Both the position numbers and the translations under genes were made by a program. This document shows positions 34,305 to 44,200 of a stretch of DNA of 64,000 bases, piece after piece. Below the pieces are notes generated by a model. It had not been told where the DNA came from. It ran no database searches and saw only the letters and a program-made list of their open reading frames with translations. The DNA comes from Prosopocoilus inquinatus. Lineage: Eukaryota; Arthropoda; Insecta; Coleoptera; Lucanidae. The stretch lies in assembly GCA_036172665.1 (NCBI GenBank), contig CM069877.1, forward strand, positions 15,210,501-15,274,500. Reading direction: 5' to 3'. Within the stretch, counting starts at the first letter, position 1. The number at the start of each line of letters is the position of its first letter.

Positions 34305-34734
34305 TAAGACACTAAAAGTGTATAATCAGAGTTACTGTTTTTACAACTTTAAGGAATTTATAACCACTTGACAAGTTTTGTTCTTTGTCTTTTCTTCACG
34401 AGGCATATATCTCTTTGAGTTCCATGGCAGATATGTATAATAATAATAATACCCTTAATAAGAATTGATACGAAAGAAATCAAATGCAAATTGTCCCAAA
34501 AGAAGCTAATACCCCAACTACCTGGAGCTTCGACCAATTGAACAGTAATGGGCAATTTTGGTAAACAAAAATTAAAGAAAAGTCTTCAAAAACAACAAGT
34601 TAGGCAATTTTATGTGTCTAGTTAGATTCTAAATATTTTTTGTTTTTTTCGTGTATTTGAGTAGTAAAGAAATGTTTAATAAACAAATGAATTAAATCTG
34701 ATATTTATGTACGTGCAAAAATTAATGATGAATT

Positions 34735-35345
34735 TTTCGTGGACACTTCTTAACTACTGTGCAGTCGGTGAAAATTTCCATACGTTTGTGATGCAGTAAT
34801 TGTAAAATATGCTCTATCATTTGATGTGGGAAGGGAGAACTGATAAAAATACTGTCACGCACGAGAAAAGTTCCAGAAGTTTCAGAGTTCCTGATGTGGC
34901 TGACTGTTAACGCGTTCCTTTTTCTGCATTGAGATTTTTTTAATTTAAAATTTTTATCAGTCATTCTCCTCGGTCTGTAATTATTTTCGGTAATGAAGAA
35001 ACAACTCTTCACAGTGTAATTCGTAGTTTATGGCAAACAATTTAATCGTAACCGAATTTTAATTAATTCAATTTGAATTAAGTGTTCCATGAAAATTCCA
35101 GCCCGGCGTAGGTGAATTAAAAGAACAATCTGTATTGCGCATAACAAAGGCGTATTTGGAATGCTGATTTATTCGTCCCTTCTTTCCCAACCGTATTCTA
35201 GTTCTAGCTACATTTTCATCGTTAAACTATTGTTATCTTGATTTTTATATGAACTTATACATATTATTTCAGATTATCCTAATTGAAAAAAAAGACTTGA
35301 TTATATTACAATTATAAACTTTCCCTTTTATAATCGAAACGATGA
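34735..35345. repeat. Dispersed repeat R34, copy A
   Basis: Shares order and sequence with 54060-55280 plus 57636-57780. Common blocks include TTAACGCGTTCCTTTTT, GAGATTTTTTTAATTT, TATTGCGCATAA, and the end TCTTGATTATATTACAAT followed by TTTCCCTTTTATA. No protein family was recognised in either orientation. Confidence 0.55.
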
Positions 35346-35377
35346 GTCCATAATGGTGTTCAGTCCAAATTTACGTG

Positions 35378-35522
35378 TTGAGAAATCAACAAATAACTTT
35401 CTAGATTTTTATTTTAAGTGAGTTATTGACTTAAAATTCTTTCAGAAAAGTTATCTGAAGCCTCCTGAAGCCAATAATTACTTAAAATAAAAATCTAGTG
35501 AAAGTTATTTGTAGTTTTCTCA
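35378..35522. repeat. Small hairpin MITE
   Basis: Arms TTGAGAAATC...AAATAACTTTCTAGATTT and their complement end at 35522, with a centre near 35450. No target duplication was identified. Confidence 0.5.
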
Positions 35523-35702
35523 AAACAGTAAATTGTAAAGTAATGAAAATTGAGGTTCAGAGCTTTTACACGGCGAACAATCATCATCGGCTTCTGCTTT
35601 GTTAAATTTCGGTTACCAGAATGAGTTAAGTTGCCCACCCTACAAATCAAATTTTTGCTTTCTTTTTCTGATCAAGCTGTAACGAATTCTATTTAGATTA
35701 TT

Positions 35703-36831
35703 TCATACATATGTGGGCTGCTGGAAAAGTTTCTGGAAACGGTATGAAAAAACGCATATGAAATTTGGTAAACGGTATAATTGTTTTTCGAAGTATTCGC
35801 CTTTGACGTCAATACACTTTTGCATACGCTCGAACCAATTTTTAAAGCACGTTTTCCACTCTAAAGATGGTACCTCAGAAACCAGTGTCCGGACTGTTTT
35901 AACCGCTGCTTCAACCAACGAAAATCGCTCACCACGCATTTTATTTTTGATATTTGGGAACAAAAAGAAATCATTAGGTTGTTAAATCAGGTGAATATGT
36001 ACAATGAGTCATTAATTCAATATTTTTATTGGACAAAAAATCAACTGTTTGACGGGCTGAGTGAGAGCTGGCGTTGTCATGATGGAGAATAATTCGTCGA
36101 TTTCGAATGTTTCTTCTTATTTGATCGATGACTTCCGGCAAACAAATTGTAGTATACGAATCAGCATTCACGGTTTTTCGATCCTCTAAAGCTACGGTTG
36201 CCACATGTCCAGTTACACCAAAGAAACAAGCAATCATTTGCTTCGCAGCACTGCGTGAACGGACAACTTTTGTTGGTTTTCGTTCATTTTGAAATACCCA
36301 AACGGTAGATTGTTGTTTACTTTCTGGCTCGTACGAATAGATCCACGTTTCGTCACCAGTAACGATGTTATAAACTAAATTTGAACGACCTCCATTGAAT
36401 TTCTTGAGCATTTCTTCGCACCATTTGACACGACCCTGCTTTTGCGCTTCTGTTAAATTGTGTGGGATCCAACGACTGCAAAGCTTTCGTACGTTCAAAT
36501 GATCATGCAAAATCTGGTGTATTGCTTTCATGTCAATGCGTAAGGATACTTGAATCTCACGGTATGTCACATGTCGATCTCGCTCAAGCATTTCACGCAC
36601 AGCATCTACATTAGTGGCAACAACAGATGTTGATAGACGACCTTCACGAAATTCGTCACTGAGAGAGGTACGTCCACGCTGGAATTCGGCAAACCAATTA
36701 TAAACACTGCTCTTTGATGGTGCTTCATCTCCAAAAGCAAAATGAAGCCGATCGAGGCATTGTTTCGGCGTTAGACCACATTTGAAATCGTAGAAAATCA
36801 GGGCACGAAAATTTTCACGCGAGATTTCCAT
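35703..36831 (-). pseudogene. mariner transposase (DD34D), one frameshift
   Basis: The ATG at 36831 opens a 285-codon frame. It holds the N-terminal helix-turn-helix region (residues 1-110, with SSVYNWFAEFQRGRTSL), WIPHNL at 121-126, TGDETW with the first catalytic Asp at 160, and HHDNASSHSAR with the second at 252. One extra base near 35975-35984 shifts the frame just before the third catalytic Asp, ending it after SPDLTT. The remainder (NKMRGERF to YFEKQ) is open in the next frame from 35963. The normal stop after YFEKQ, seen in copy 1, is also lost. In an intact relative this enzyme excises and inserts the element at TA. Confidence 0.85.
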
Positions 36832-37004
36832 GTTTACACATAATTACTTTTTCTAAAATGCTGTACAAACAAGACGAGTTCACTTGGATAGAAACTGTCA
36901 ATAGAATTATAGGCGAAAAACGTGAAATTTTTCAAATATGACAGTTGATAAACGCTAACAATTCTAGACCTACTAGATTCCAGAAAATTTTCCAGCAGCC
37001 CACG
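35712..37004 (-). mobile_element. mariner transposon, copy 2, full length
   Basis: 1,293 bp, the usual mariner length. Terminal repeats TGTGGGCTGCTGGAAAAG (left) and the complement of CGTGGGCTGCTGGAAAAT (right) are both flanked by TA (35710-35711 and 37005-37006). It carries one transposase gene on the minus strand, with a single visible frameshift. It is the best preserved of the three copies. Confidence 0.88.
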
Positions 37005-37006
37005 TA

Positions 37007-37640
37007 TAAAAAATAACAATAAGAATGAAATGCAGCGGCGAATTTATTTCTCTTTCGAAAGAGACTTAATTAACAAAACTAATTTGATGTGTAACCCTCA
37101 CTGTTGCCAATCGAATAAAACTATCCATCACCATCAAGTACATTCCAAACGAGGCTTTTCCCCGATTGTCTCCGCTAATTGATTGATTTCCGCGTTCCTC
37201 GTTGTTCTAAACTTCTTGCAGCAGATGTTCTCTTGATTTACGGCGCGAATTGAAATGCGACTGACGTTTCTGGAACAATGAACCTCGTCACTCAGATTCA
37301 GAAATTAAAGGGCTTCTGTAAACCTGTCGTTGTTAATCCAAGTATTTTCTTTTATGCAAAAAACTAGAGTGCCGACTGGGCGAGGGAGAGGAAACAGAGG
37401 CTTGCAATAGCTTTTCTGAGTCGACTTGGATTGGCTTTGCATATTATGTTGGCCTGAACTTTGATTTTTTCTTTTGTGTTTTATGTTTCAATTAATTTTT
37501 TTAATAATTTATAGTTTTTTACTGTGTTAAATTGAACTGATTGAACTTTAGTGCCTGTTATTGTACGTCTGTCAGAAATAAAAATGAATATTATATTAAA
37601 TACCTTACATCTAACGTCTTATTAACTAAAGCTTATACAT
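37007..37640. other. Intergenic DNA, nothing recognised
   Basis: No frame or repeat with support. Confidence 0.4.
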
Positions 37641-38820
37641 AAAGTGTTTTGTATTTCTTTTTATAAAAAATGTTTTTAATTTTTAATTTTTTACTCAATT
37701 TTCATTACCTTCTCATTTTTGTACTTTTAACTTTTAATTTTTTTCTTGAGATGAACATAATTAGATCGAGTTCAACTGGAAATGAACTTGAAACTTTTTA
37801 GTTAATCTTTTGTTTTTCATTTTTTGCTTTGTTTATGTAGAACTGGCTTGAGTTTGACCCAGAGATTGTCAATACCTTGAGATTCACTTGACCTTGAGAT
37901 TGGCCGGGTTCCATTTTAATTAGTTTTAATTTTTTTATTTTTTTTTTCAATTTTAATTTTCTTTTTACTTTTTTGCTTGGGCTGGGTTCTGGTACGGATT
38001 AATTTTAACTGAATTTTGAATTTCAGAGATTCTTTTAGTTTTAATTTTTCGCTTTGGTTGCGGCGACCTACAAACTTGATCTTTAATGAATTAATTTTTC
38101 GCATTTTTTTAGTCTTAATTTTTTAATTCTGTTTCTGGGTTGGGTTTAGTTTGATTTCGGTTGGGTTGACCTTGAGATTGACTAGACTTGATTTTTATTG
38201 AATTTAATTTTAATTTTTTTAATTTATTCCGGTTAGAGAATTTTTTCTTTGAAATTATTTTAAAAATCTTCTGTGTGTTGGATTAGTTTGAGTTCAGTGG
38301 ATTGGGTTGACCTTGAGTACCAGACTTAATTTTTATTCAATTAAATATTTTAATTTTCAATTTTTTAGTTTTAATTTGTGTTATGTTGGGCCCACTTAAT
38401 TTGAGTTGGGTCGGGTTGATTTTGACATTTTTTCGGCTATAAATTATTTCTGCTAATAAATTCTGGTTGTTTTCACACAAAATGAAATCAATTGGACTGA
38501 GTTGACCTTGACACACGCCGGACTTGACTTGATTGAATTTAATCATCTTTTTGGTAAGTATTTTTAATTTTTTTATTACAAATTATTTTAGTATCCCTTT
38601 CTTGGATTAAGTTCGTTTGTTGGTTTGGGTTAAACTTGACTTGATTTTTACTGATTTCTTTAGTTTTAATTTCTTAATTTCTACAGTTCTTTTTTCGGAT
38701 TGGGCTCCCTTCGGTCTACTTCGTTCGGGATTGGAGTTGATCTTGAGATTAATTAATCGTATATGTAAAAACGTTTTTTGGCTATATTTTTTAACTTATT
38801 CTTTTTAACTTTTGGATGGA
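37640..38820. repeat. Degenerate T/G-rich tandem-like repeat with strong strand bias
   Basis: The plus strand is strongly T-rich with little A-run balance. It contains recurring phrases such as GGGTTGACCTTGAGATTG, GACTTGATTTTTATT and TTTTAATTTTTTAATTT near 37889, 38166, 38308, 38502 and 38737. Spacing is irregular (about 140-280 bp), so it is a decayed satellite-like or expanded low-complexity region. Frames on either strand are by-products of composition. Confidence 0.5.
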
Positions 38821-39178
38821 AATTATTTTTACGGCCGACGTTTCCACTTGCTAATAAAGTTTCCAATAATAAATTATTTGAAGAATAAGTCGAATTTTAT
38901 GAATATTTGCCATGGCACTTATCGAATTAATTGTAAAATAAATTTATTAGGAGGTTACAAAGATCAGACCTAAACCTGTCGTTGTTAATACCAAGTACGT
39001 TCTTTTAATCGAACTAAGCGAATTAAAATTGAAATGGAAAAGCAAAATTCAATATAGGGTGTCCCAAGTATCAGGCGTAATTGTTAATCGCTCGAATATC
39101 ATTTTTTATCGATTACTTTTTTTAAAAAATACGCAGAAGGCCAACTAAATGTCTAAAAGGTAAATAAATATTATAAAT

Positions 39179-39575
39179 TAGTTGCAAGTCACTTTCAATT
39201 GCAGTGGAGTTCCCGTGTATCGCTTGGGCAGCTGTTTCAGCCCTGTTCAGGGCCTCCGTAGCAAAAGAGCAGCTCGGAAGAAATATTAGCCGATGATTCG
39301 ACATAAACTCTTGTAAATAAATATCATGAAATTCTACTGGCTAGATGTTTATACAGGGTGTCTCAAGTGTGAGCCTAATTATTGTGCTACATTTCTGTTT
39401 CTGAATAAGTTTACTTCTGTGTAAAGTATATGAATAGATAAAACAGCGACATCCTACGATCGCTTTTTGACCTGACATTGCAGAAGGATAACAAATTGAA
39501 GTGGATTTGCTACATAATAAGCTACACCATGCAAGGTTTCCACTGCAATCAAAAACGATTTGCAACAAAATTTCG
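39179..39575. repeat. FB repeat, copy 4, degraded
   Basis: The minus-oriented ribozyme block (39213-39270) keeps GGGCTGAAACAGCTG but has CTACGGA in place of CUGANGA and GCC in place of the GUH triplet. A minus-oriented tail module (39438-39537) follows, then a plus-oriented linker CACTGCAATCAAAAACGATT. The intervening 39300-39437 contains a tacagggtgtctcaag-type MITE end. Confidence 0.6.
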
Positions 39576-40854
39576 TAAAGTATATGCTTCTTCTTATTTA
39601 AATATTCAAGGAAGTAAAAACCGGAAACGCCACCGATGAGTTAAGAATCTGAAACTGAAGTAAACGCTTTATTTTTGCGAGACATGTCGCATTGTAAATT
39701 TAATTATCCCCCCTTCTCCCGAAGGAAGGCGGCGAAGCATTGTTCTTTATTAATTCGAATTCTCGGCGATCCTTTCGTCGAGTTTAATCTCGAGCAACTT
39801 GTTTAGACCGGAAATTAATAATACCAGGGGCGCCAGTTTATGTAGGATATACCTGTGTATATATTTACCTAGGATCGTTCTGATTATTAAAATTTTTAAT
39901 TAGGTCATCGACGTGTTTTTGTTTGAATTAGTTTTGCTTTGCTTCCCCTGAATTTAAGTTTAATTGCCCCCACTGTGCTTGTACCGAAACTAAAAATGAG
40001 ATGCCTAAAATTCCTCTCGAAAGGATTTTACAGAGGTGTGGTTAAGCTGCGGTCTTCTCCTGTCGCTTCAACCCCTATTCAACGTTACGTTCGTTTTAGA
40101 GGAAACCCCGTTAAATCTCAAGGACAAACGCAAAATCTCCCAAAATGCTGTTTGGTTTGTTCGACAAGAAAATAAAAATATATGCCCCGCGCACACGCTA
40201 ATTAATTAATAAATAAAACCCCCATCAAGACTGGCTTTGTTCTGGGAGGAGGAATATTCAGCTGAAAGCGCATAAATTTCCATCCAGATGAACGAAAAAT
40301 TGAATCATTTATTCGGCGATTTGCCGGATTCGCGTTTTCCGTTTTCCACCCCCTATATATATATATATATATATAAACGACCACCACCGGCGATATTTAC
40401 GCAACGCGTGTCAGAACGAATCCCTCGTTAATTGTCGGCGGTTGCGTTTCTGAACTGGAAACTCCGATTTTTTTTTCGAATAATTAAAGCCGCTTGCGTT
40501 TTATTAGTCGCTGAAACGAACCCTTTGTGGAAGGAAATTCAACGGGCTCCTGAAATCAAATTAATTTATTCGATAATTTTGGTAATTAATTATATTCGAT
40601 GATCGAAGCAAGCGACTCGTCCGTCGCCACCCTTAAAATTCTTGGACTTTATAATCCCTTAACTTTTGTTGTTCTCCACAATAGAAACTGATTATTAATC
40701 ACCGTCCTAACAATGAAGGAAGCGCTTACTTGGAAGAGAACTGTGGCACAAAATGCATTTCACCAAAAATGATGAAGAGTCGCGAGCAAGGAGAAAAGGG
40801 CTCAACGTCGACTTAATTTTCTGGAATATACTGAACGATTAAGTTCGATTATAA
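39576..40854. other. Intergenic DNA with a (TA)n tract
   Basis: No supported gene. A TA dinucleotide microsatellite lies at 40354-40375. The stretch 40380-40860 looks like ordinary single-copy sequence. Confidence 0.45.
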
Positions 40855-41033
40855 AGGGGGCCATACATTGTGGTTTTGTTCGACCGTTTTGTTCGACGGA
40901 CAAGTCTGTTCTATCAAAGATGTGACGCAAAACTGAGGTGTGTGGTGACAAATTTGCAACCACACCTCAGTTTCGCGTCGTTTTTGATCGAACAGACTTG
41001 TTCGTCAAACAAAACCGCAATGTATGGCCCTCT
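40855..41033. mobile_element. Palindromic MITE with TAA target duplication (PIF/Harbinger type)
   Basis: 179 bp. The left end AGGGGGCCATACATTGTGG matches the complement of the right end, AGAGGGCCATACATTGCGG, at 17 of 19 positions. TAA flanks both sides (40852-40854 and 41034-41036). The arms also share AACTGAGGTGTG near the centre. Confidence 0.72.
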
Positions 41034-41443
41034 TAATGCTTTCCACTCTTAGAATGCAGTACACACCTTATGGAGAATTCGGAAAGATATAAATAGCTTT
41101 ATTGAAAAACCATGATAAATAGAAAGGGAGGTAACGAGTGTTCAATAAAAAAACGGTCAAGTGTGCTGTAGCAGGTTTTTGTTGTCGGGAACGTATGTCG
41201 TGATTAACATCATTTGAATTTCAACTTTGACAAGTTGACGATTAACCTAACCAACAAAACTCGAAAGCCGCTCCTGCAAATTTTTTTCTAATATTTATAC
41301 TTAATATAAATATTCGGTAATAAACGTTTATTTCTTAAATGTCTTCTTGGAGTTAAAGTGAGGTTAGAAATGCAGGTGACGCTTTACGCTAATCGTATGA
41401 AGAACCCTACGCTAGACGTTCAGAATAAATTCATGGCTATCTA

Positions 41444-41626
41444 GTAGTGATGGAAAAAACCATTCGTTTCGATGAGGTCATTCACCATTCACCATCCACT
41501 GGAAAGAGCCATTCATGAATGATCGTTCACTTCTCCGGTGAGCTCATTCCCCATTCGACTCACCATTCATCGAAAGAGCTGGCTCTTTTGGATGAATGAT
41601 CATTCACCATTACGATAGCAACAGCA
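41444..41626. mobile_element. Possible hAT-type terminal fragment rich in ATTCACCATTC
   Basis: Starts TAGTGATGGAAAAAAC, a common form of hAT terminus, and contains many partly palindromic CATTCACCATTC/GAATGATC units. The other end was not found; a LINE begins immediately after it. Confidence 0.35.
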
Positions 41627-43725
41627 GCATTTGGTTATGAATGATGCTACGTTACGTAACTTTTGTAAGGCTCTGAAGAAATATTATGATGCGGCTTTGA
41701 GGAGCGCCAAAATAAATTATTTTGATAATAAGATTCAAATGTCATCTAATAAAACAAAAACTGCATGGAACATTGTGAAACAATTGTCAGCTTCGAGAAA
41801 AGTGTGCGACATTGAAATACTCTCAGACTCTGGTAATAAGATTATTAATCCAGACCACTTAACAGAATTATTTTGTCATCACTTTAGTAGCATAATATCA
41901 AAAACTAGTCAACACTGTAGTGATTATTCTCTCAATTTCTCTCGTGCACACACCACGTACCTTTATCCTACTGATGAGTTTGAAGTACGAAAAACACTAA
42001 TATCATCTCATACAAAAATTCTTCAGACATAGATGGAATACCCTGTTCTCTACTAAATCGATACTCTGACCACATAATCAACCCGCTTGTTGATGTAATA
42101 AATAAATGTTTGTCGCAAGGTGTTTTTCCTAATCAAATGAAACGTGCTAAAGTGATTCCGATCCATAAGAAAGGCAGTCGTTCCGATATTAACAACTATC
42201 GTCCAGTCTCTCTATTACCGTCTTTCAGTAAACTTTTTGAAAAAATTTTAAATACAAGATTAGTTTCATATTTAGATAAACACGAAATTTTAAATAAAGC
42301 ACAGTTTGGTTTTATGGCAAATTCTTCCACTAAAAACGTCATTTATAATACATTAACTTACATCTACGATAACTTAGACAAACATTTTAACATGTCCTGC
42401 ATTTTTTTCGACCTCTCCAAGGCATTCGATCTTTTAGATCACTCGGTTCTATTATCCAAAATCGAAACCTATGGAATACGCGGTACTTCGCTAAGAATAT
42501 TTCGCTCTTACCTCTCTAATCGCAGTCAGATTATTTCATTAACCTCAGAACATCAAGACGTAGTAAGTGATAATTTATCCTCCGAAACATATATTTACCG
42601 CGGAGTCCCTCAAGGATCGGTGTTGGAGCCGACTCTTTTCTTAATTTATGTAAATGATTTGTCTTTATCCCTGGAACCATATTTACTCTAACAATACGCA
42701 GATGACACTAACGCTGTTATTGCCAATGAATCTATCAATACTCTCTCGACGACCTGTACTACCATCATACATCAGATGTCCGACTGGTGTGCCAAAAACG
42801 AACTTAGTATGAACACCTCCAAAACTAAAATTGTCACATTTAGTAAGGTTAAGCTTGATTATAGTACATATGTGAACCATAACAGTAAGTCTGTACCAAC
42901 AGCTAACTCTGTTAATTTCCTGGGTCTTGTGGTAGATTCTGAACTCGATTGGGAGCAGCATTGCACTAAACTTAGTTCCAAACTATGTTCTGCTCATTAC
43001 GCTTTGATCAACTTGAGGCAGAATTTCAAATTATATTCCTTAAAATTATTTTATTTTGCGTACGTGGAATCGAGGCTGAAGTATGGATTATTATTCTGGG
43101 GGTCATCCACCAGCTTTAAGTCTACATTTCTATTGCAAAAAAGGTTAGTCAGAATAATGTGTAGAGTGCCAGTAAATACTCATTGTAGACCCCTATTTAG
43201 AAAGCTGAACATTTTACCTCTAGCTTGCTTATACATCTTAGAGTTGGCCATTTTTATAAAGCGAAACGAACACCTATATATTCGAAATAATTATTTCCAC
43301 TCCACTATGTGTACTCGTTTCTACAACGATTTTAGAATACCAAAACGTAAGTCTACTTTCTTTACTCAAGGAGCGCATTTTAAAGCTTTATAAAGTTTAT
43401 AACGCCTTGCCTGCGGATATTAAAGAATCAAATTGTATAAAATACAAGTCTGTAGTCAAGACTTATTTATTAGAAAAAACTTTTATCATATAAATGAGTT
43501 TATATCATAATTTATATAAACTCGATGAGTATGTTTCTTTATCAATCTTGTTTCCCGTATGTGATTTTTCTATGTGACAAATTATTTGTTGTAATTTATA
43601 TGTTGTTTGTTTGCAATTTATTTGTGTTATGTACAAGTTGACGTTGTCCATATCTACATTTATGCTAGATCAGTGACAATAAATTATATATAATTATATT
43701 ATTATATTATATTCAATCGAGATAG
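41627..43725 (+). mobile_element. CR1/jockey-type LINE (E), 5'-truncated, relatively young
   Basis: Contains the linker, complete reverse transcriptase and C-terminal domain, then a 3' UTR ending in a TATAATTATATTATTATA-type tract near 43690-43720. The long open stretches and few lesions suggest a more recent insertion than LINEs A-D. Confidence 0.75.
41631..43490 (+). pseudogene. Reverse transcriptase ORF2 of LINE E, few lesions
   Basis: The linker frame runs 41631-42015. After one frameshift the RT frame runs from about 42020 to 42691. It has KRAKVIPIHKKGSRSDINNY, VSLLPSFSKLFEK, QFGFMANSSTKNV, FFDLSKAFDLLDH and YRGVPQGSVLEPTLF. One in-frame stop (42689-42691) sits directly before QYADDTNAVIAN, and the same frame then continues to 43393 with KYGLLFWGSSTSFKS and CRPLFRKLNILPL. 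A last frameshift near 43390 leads into YNALPADIKES. Both catalytic boxes (FFDLSKAF and YADD) are intact, so one stop and two frameshifts are the main damage. Confidence 0.78.
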
Positions 43726-43791
43726 ACAGCATCTGATTCTTATTTATTTGTTATAATCCTTGCATTCATTTTTATTAAACAATATAACTAA

Positions 43792-44200
43792 AAACTTCGA
43801 CATTCTCACTGCAAACCAAAAACGACTTGTCCAATTTATTCGCAAATACGATGTAGTAGTGATAAACAGATAAAACAGCGACATCCTACGATCGCTTTTT
43901 GACCTGACATTGCAGTAGGATAGAAAAATTGCAGTGAGAATGTCGAGCTACGTCTCTGCTGATGAAGCCCCAAACAGGGCTGAAACAGCTGTACAGAGGC
44001 TGCTCGAGGTTCTCACTGCAATCAAAAACGATTTGCAACAAAATTTTTCAAAACCTTTCATTATGCTTTGACAGCAAGCATGGCCGCCTTGCAGGGGGAC
44101 TTATTAGGAGCAAATCCGCTTCAATTTGTCTATCCTACTGCAATGTTAGGTCAAAAAGCGATCGTAGGATGTCGCTGTTTTATCTGTTCATTAAAATTTA
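43792..44200. repeat. FB repeat, copy 5, carrying an intact hammerhead core
   Basis: 43797-43923 is a minus-oriented tail module. From about 43928 a plus-oriented unit begins: flank GCAGTGAGAATGTCGAG, ribozyme (43951-44001), linker TCACTGCAATCAAAAACGAT, then the full tail CAAGCATGGCCGCC...GATGTCGCTGTTTTATC to 44195. The two tails form long inverted repeats. Confidence 0.78.
43951..44001 (+). ncRNA. Type I hammerhead ribozyme (FB copy 5)
   Basis: The conserved core is complete. CTGATGA is at 43959-43965, stem II AGCCC (43966-43970) pairs perfectly with GGGCT (43977-43981) around loop CAAACA, and GAAA is at 43982-43985. Stem III is the short self-complementary ACAGCTGT (43985-43992). H17 is A43993, giving a GUA triplet, with cleavage expected after it. 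Stem I pairs GTCTCTG (43952-43958) with CAGAGGC (43994-44000), seven pairs including one G-U. Stem III is too short for a stable hairpin, as in type I hammerheads known to act as dimers. Such RNAs self-cleave multimeric transcripts. Activity here is inferred. Confidence 0.8.

Larger units (their letters stand above)
32040..34452 (+). mobile_element. CR1/jockey-type LINE (D), 5'-truncated
   Basis: Begins in the C-terminal part of the endonuclease (TRVQSSTASCIDNIF and VVSHSSDHFAE), which carries the SDH catalytic motif. It continues through the linker and reverse transcriptase to KTLKVYNQSYCFYN near 34320, and ends in a TAATAATAATAA tract at 34438-34450. A palindromic MITE (34101-34304) is inserted near the end. 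Its left end abuts FB copy 3. Confidence 0.7.

Noticed and set aside
34722..35012. A host gene on the minus strand
   Set aside because: The frame lies inside repeat R34 and is not preserved in the second copy of that repeat.
37916..38546. Lysine-rich proteins on the minus strand
   Set aside because: They result from the T-rich low-complexity composition, with no conserved motif.
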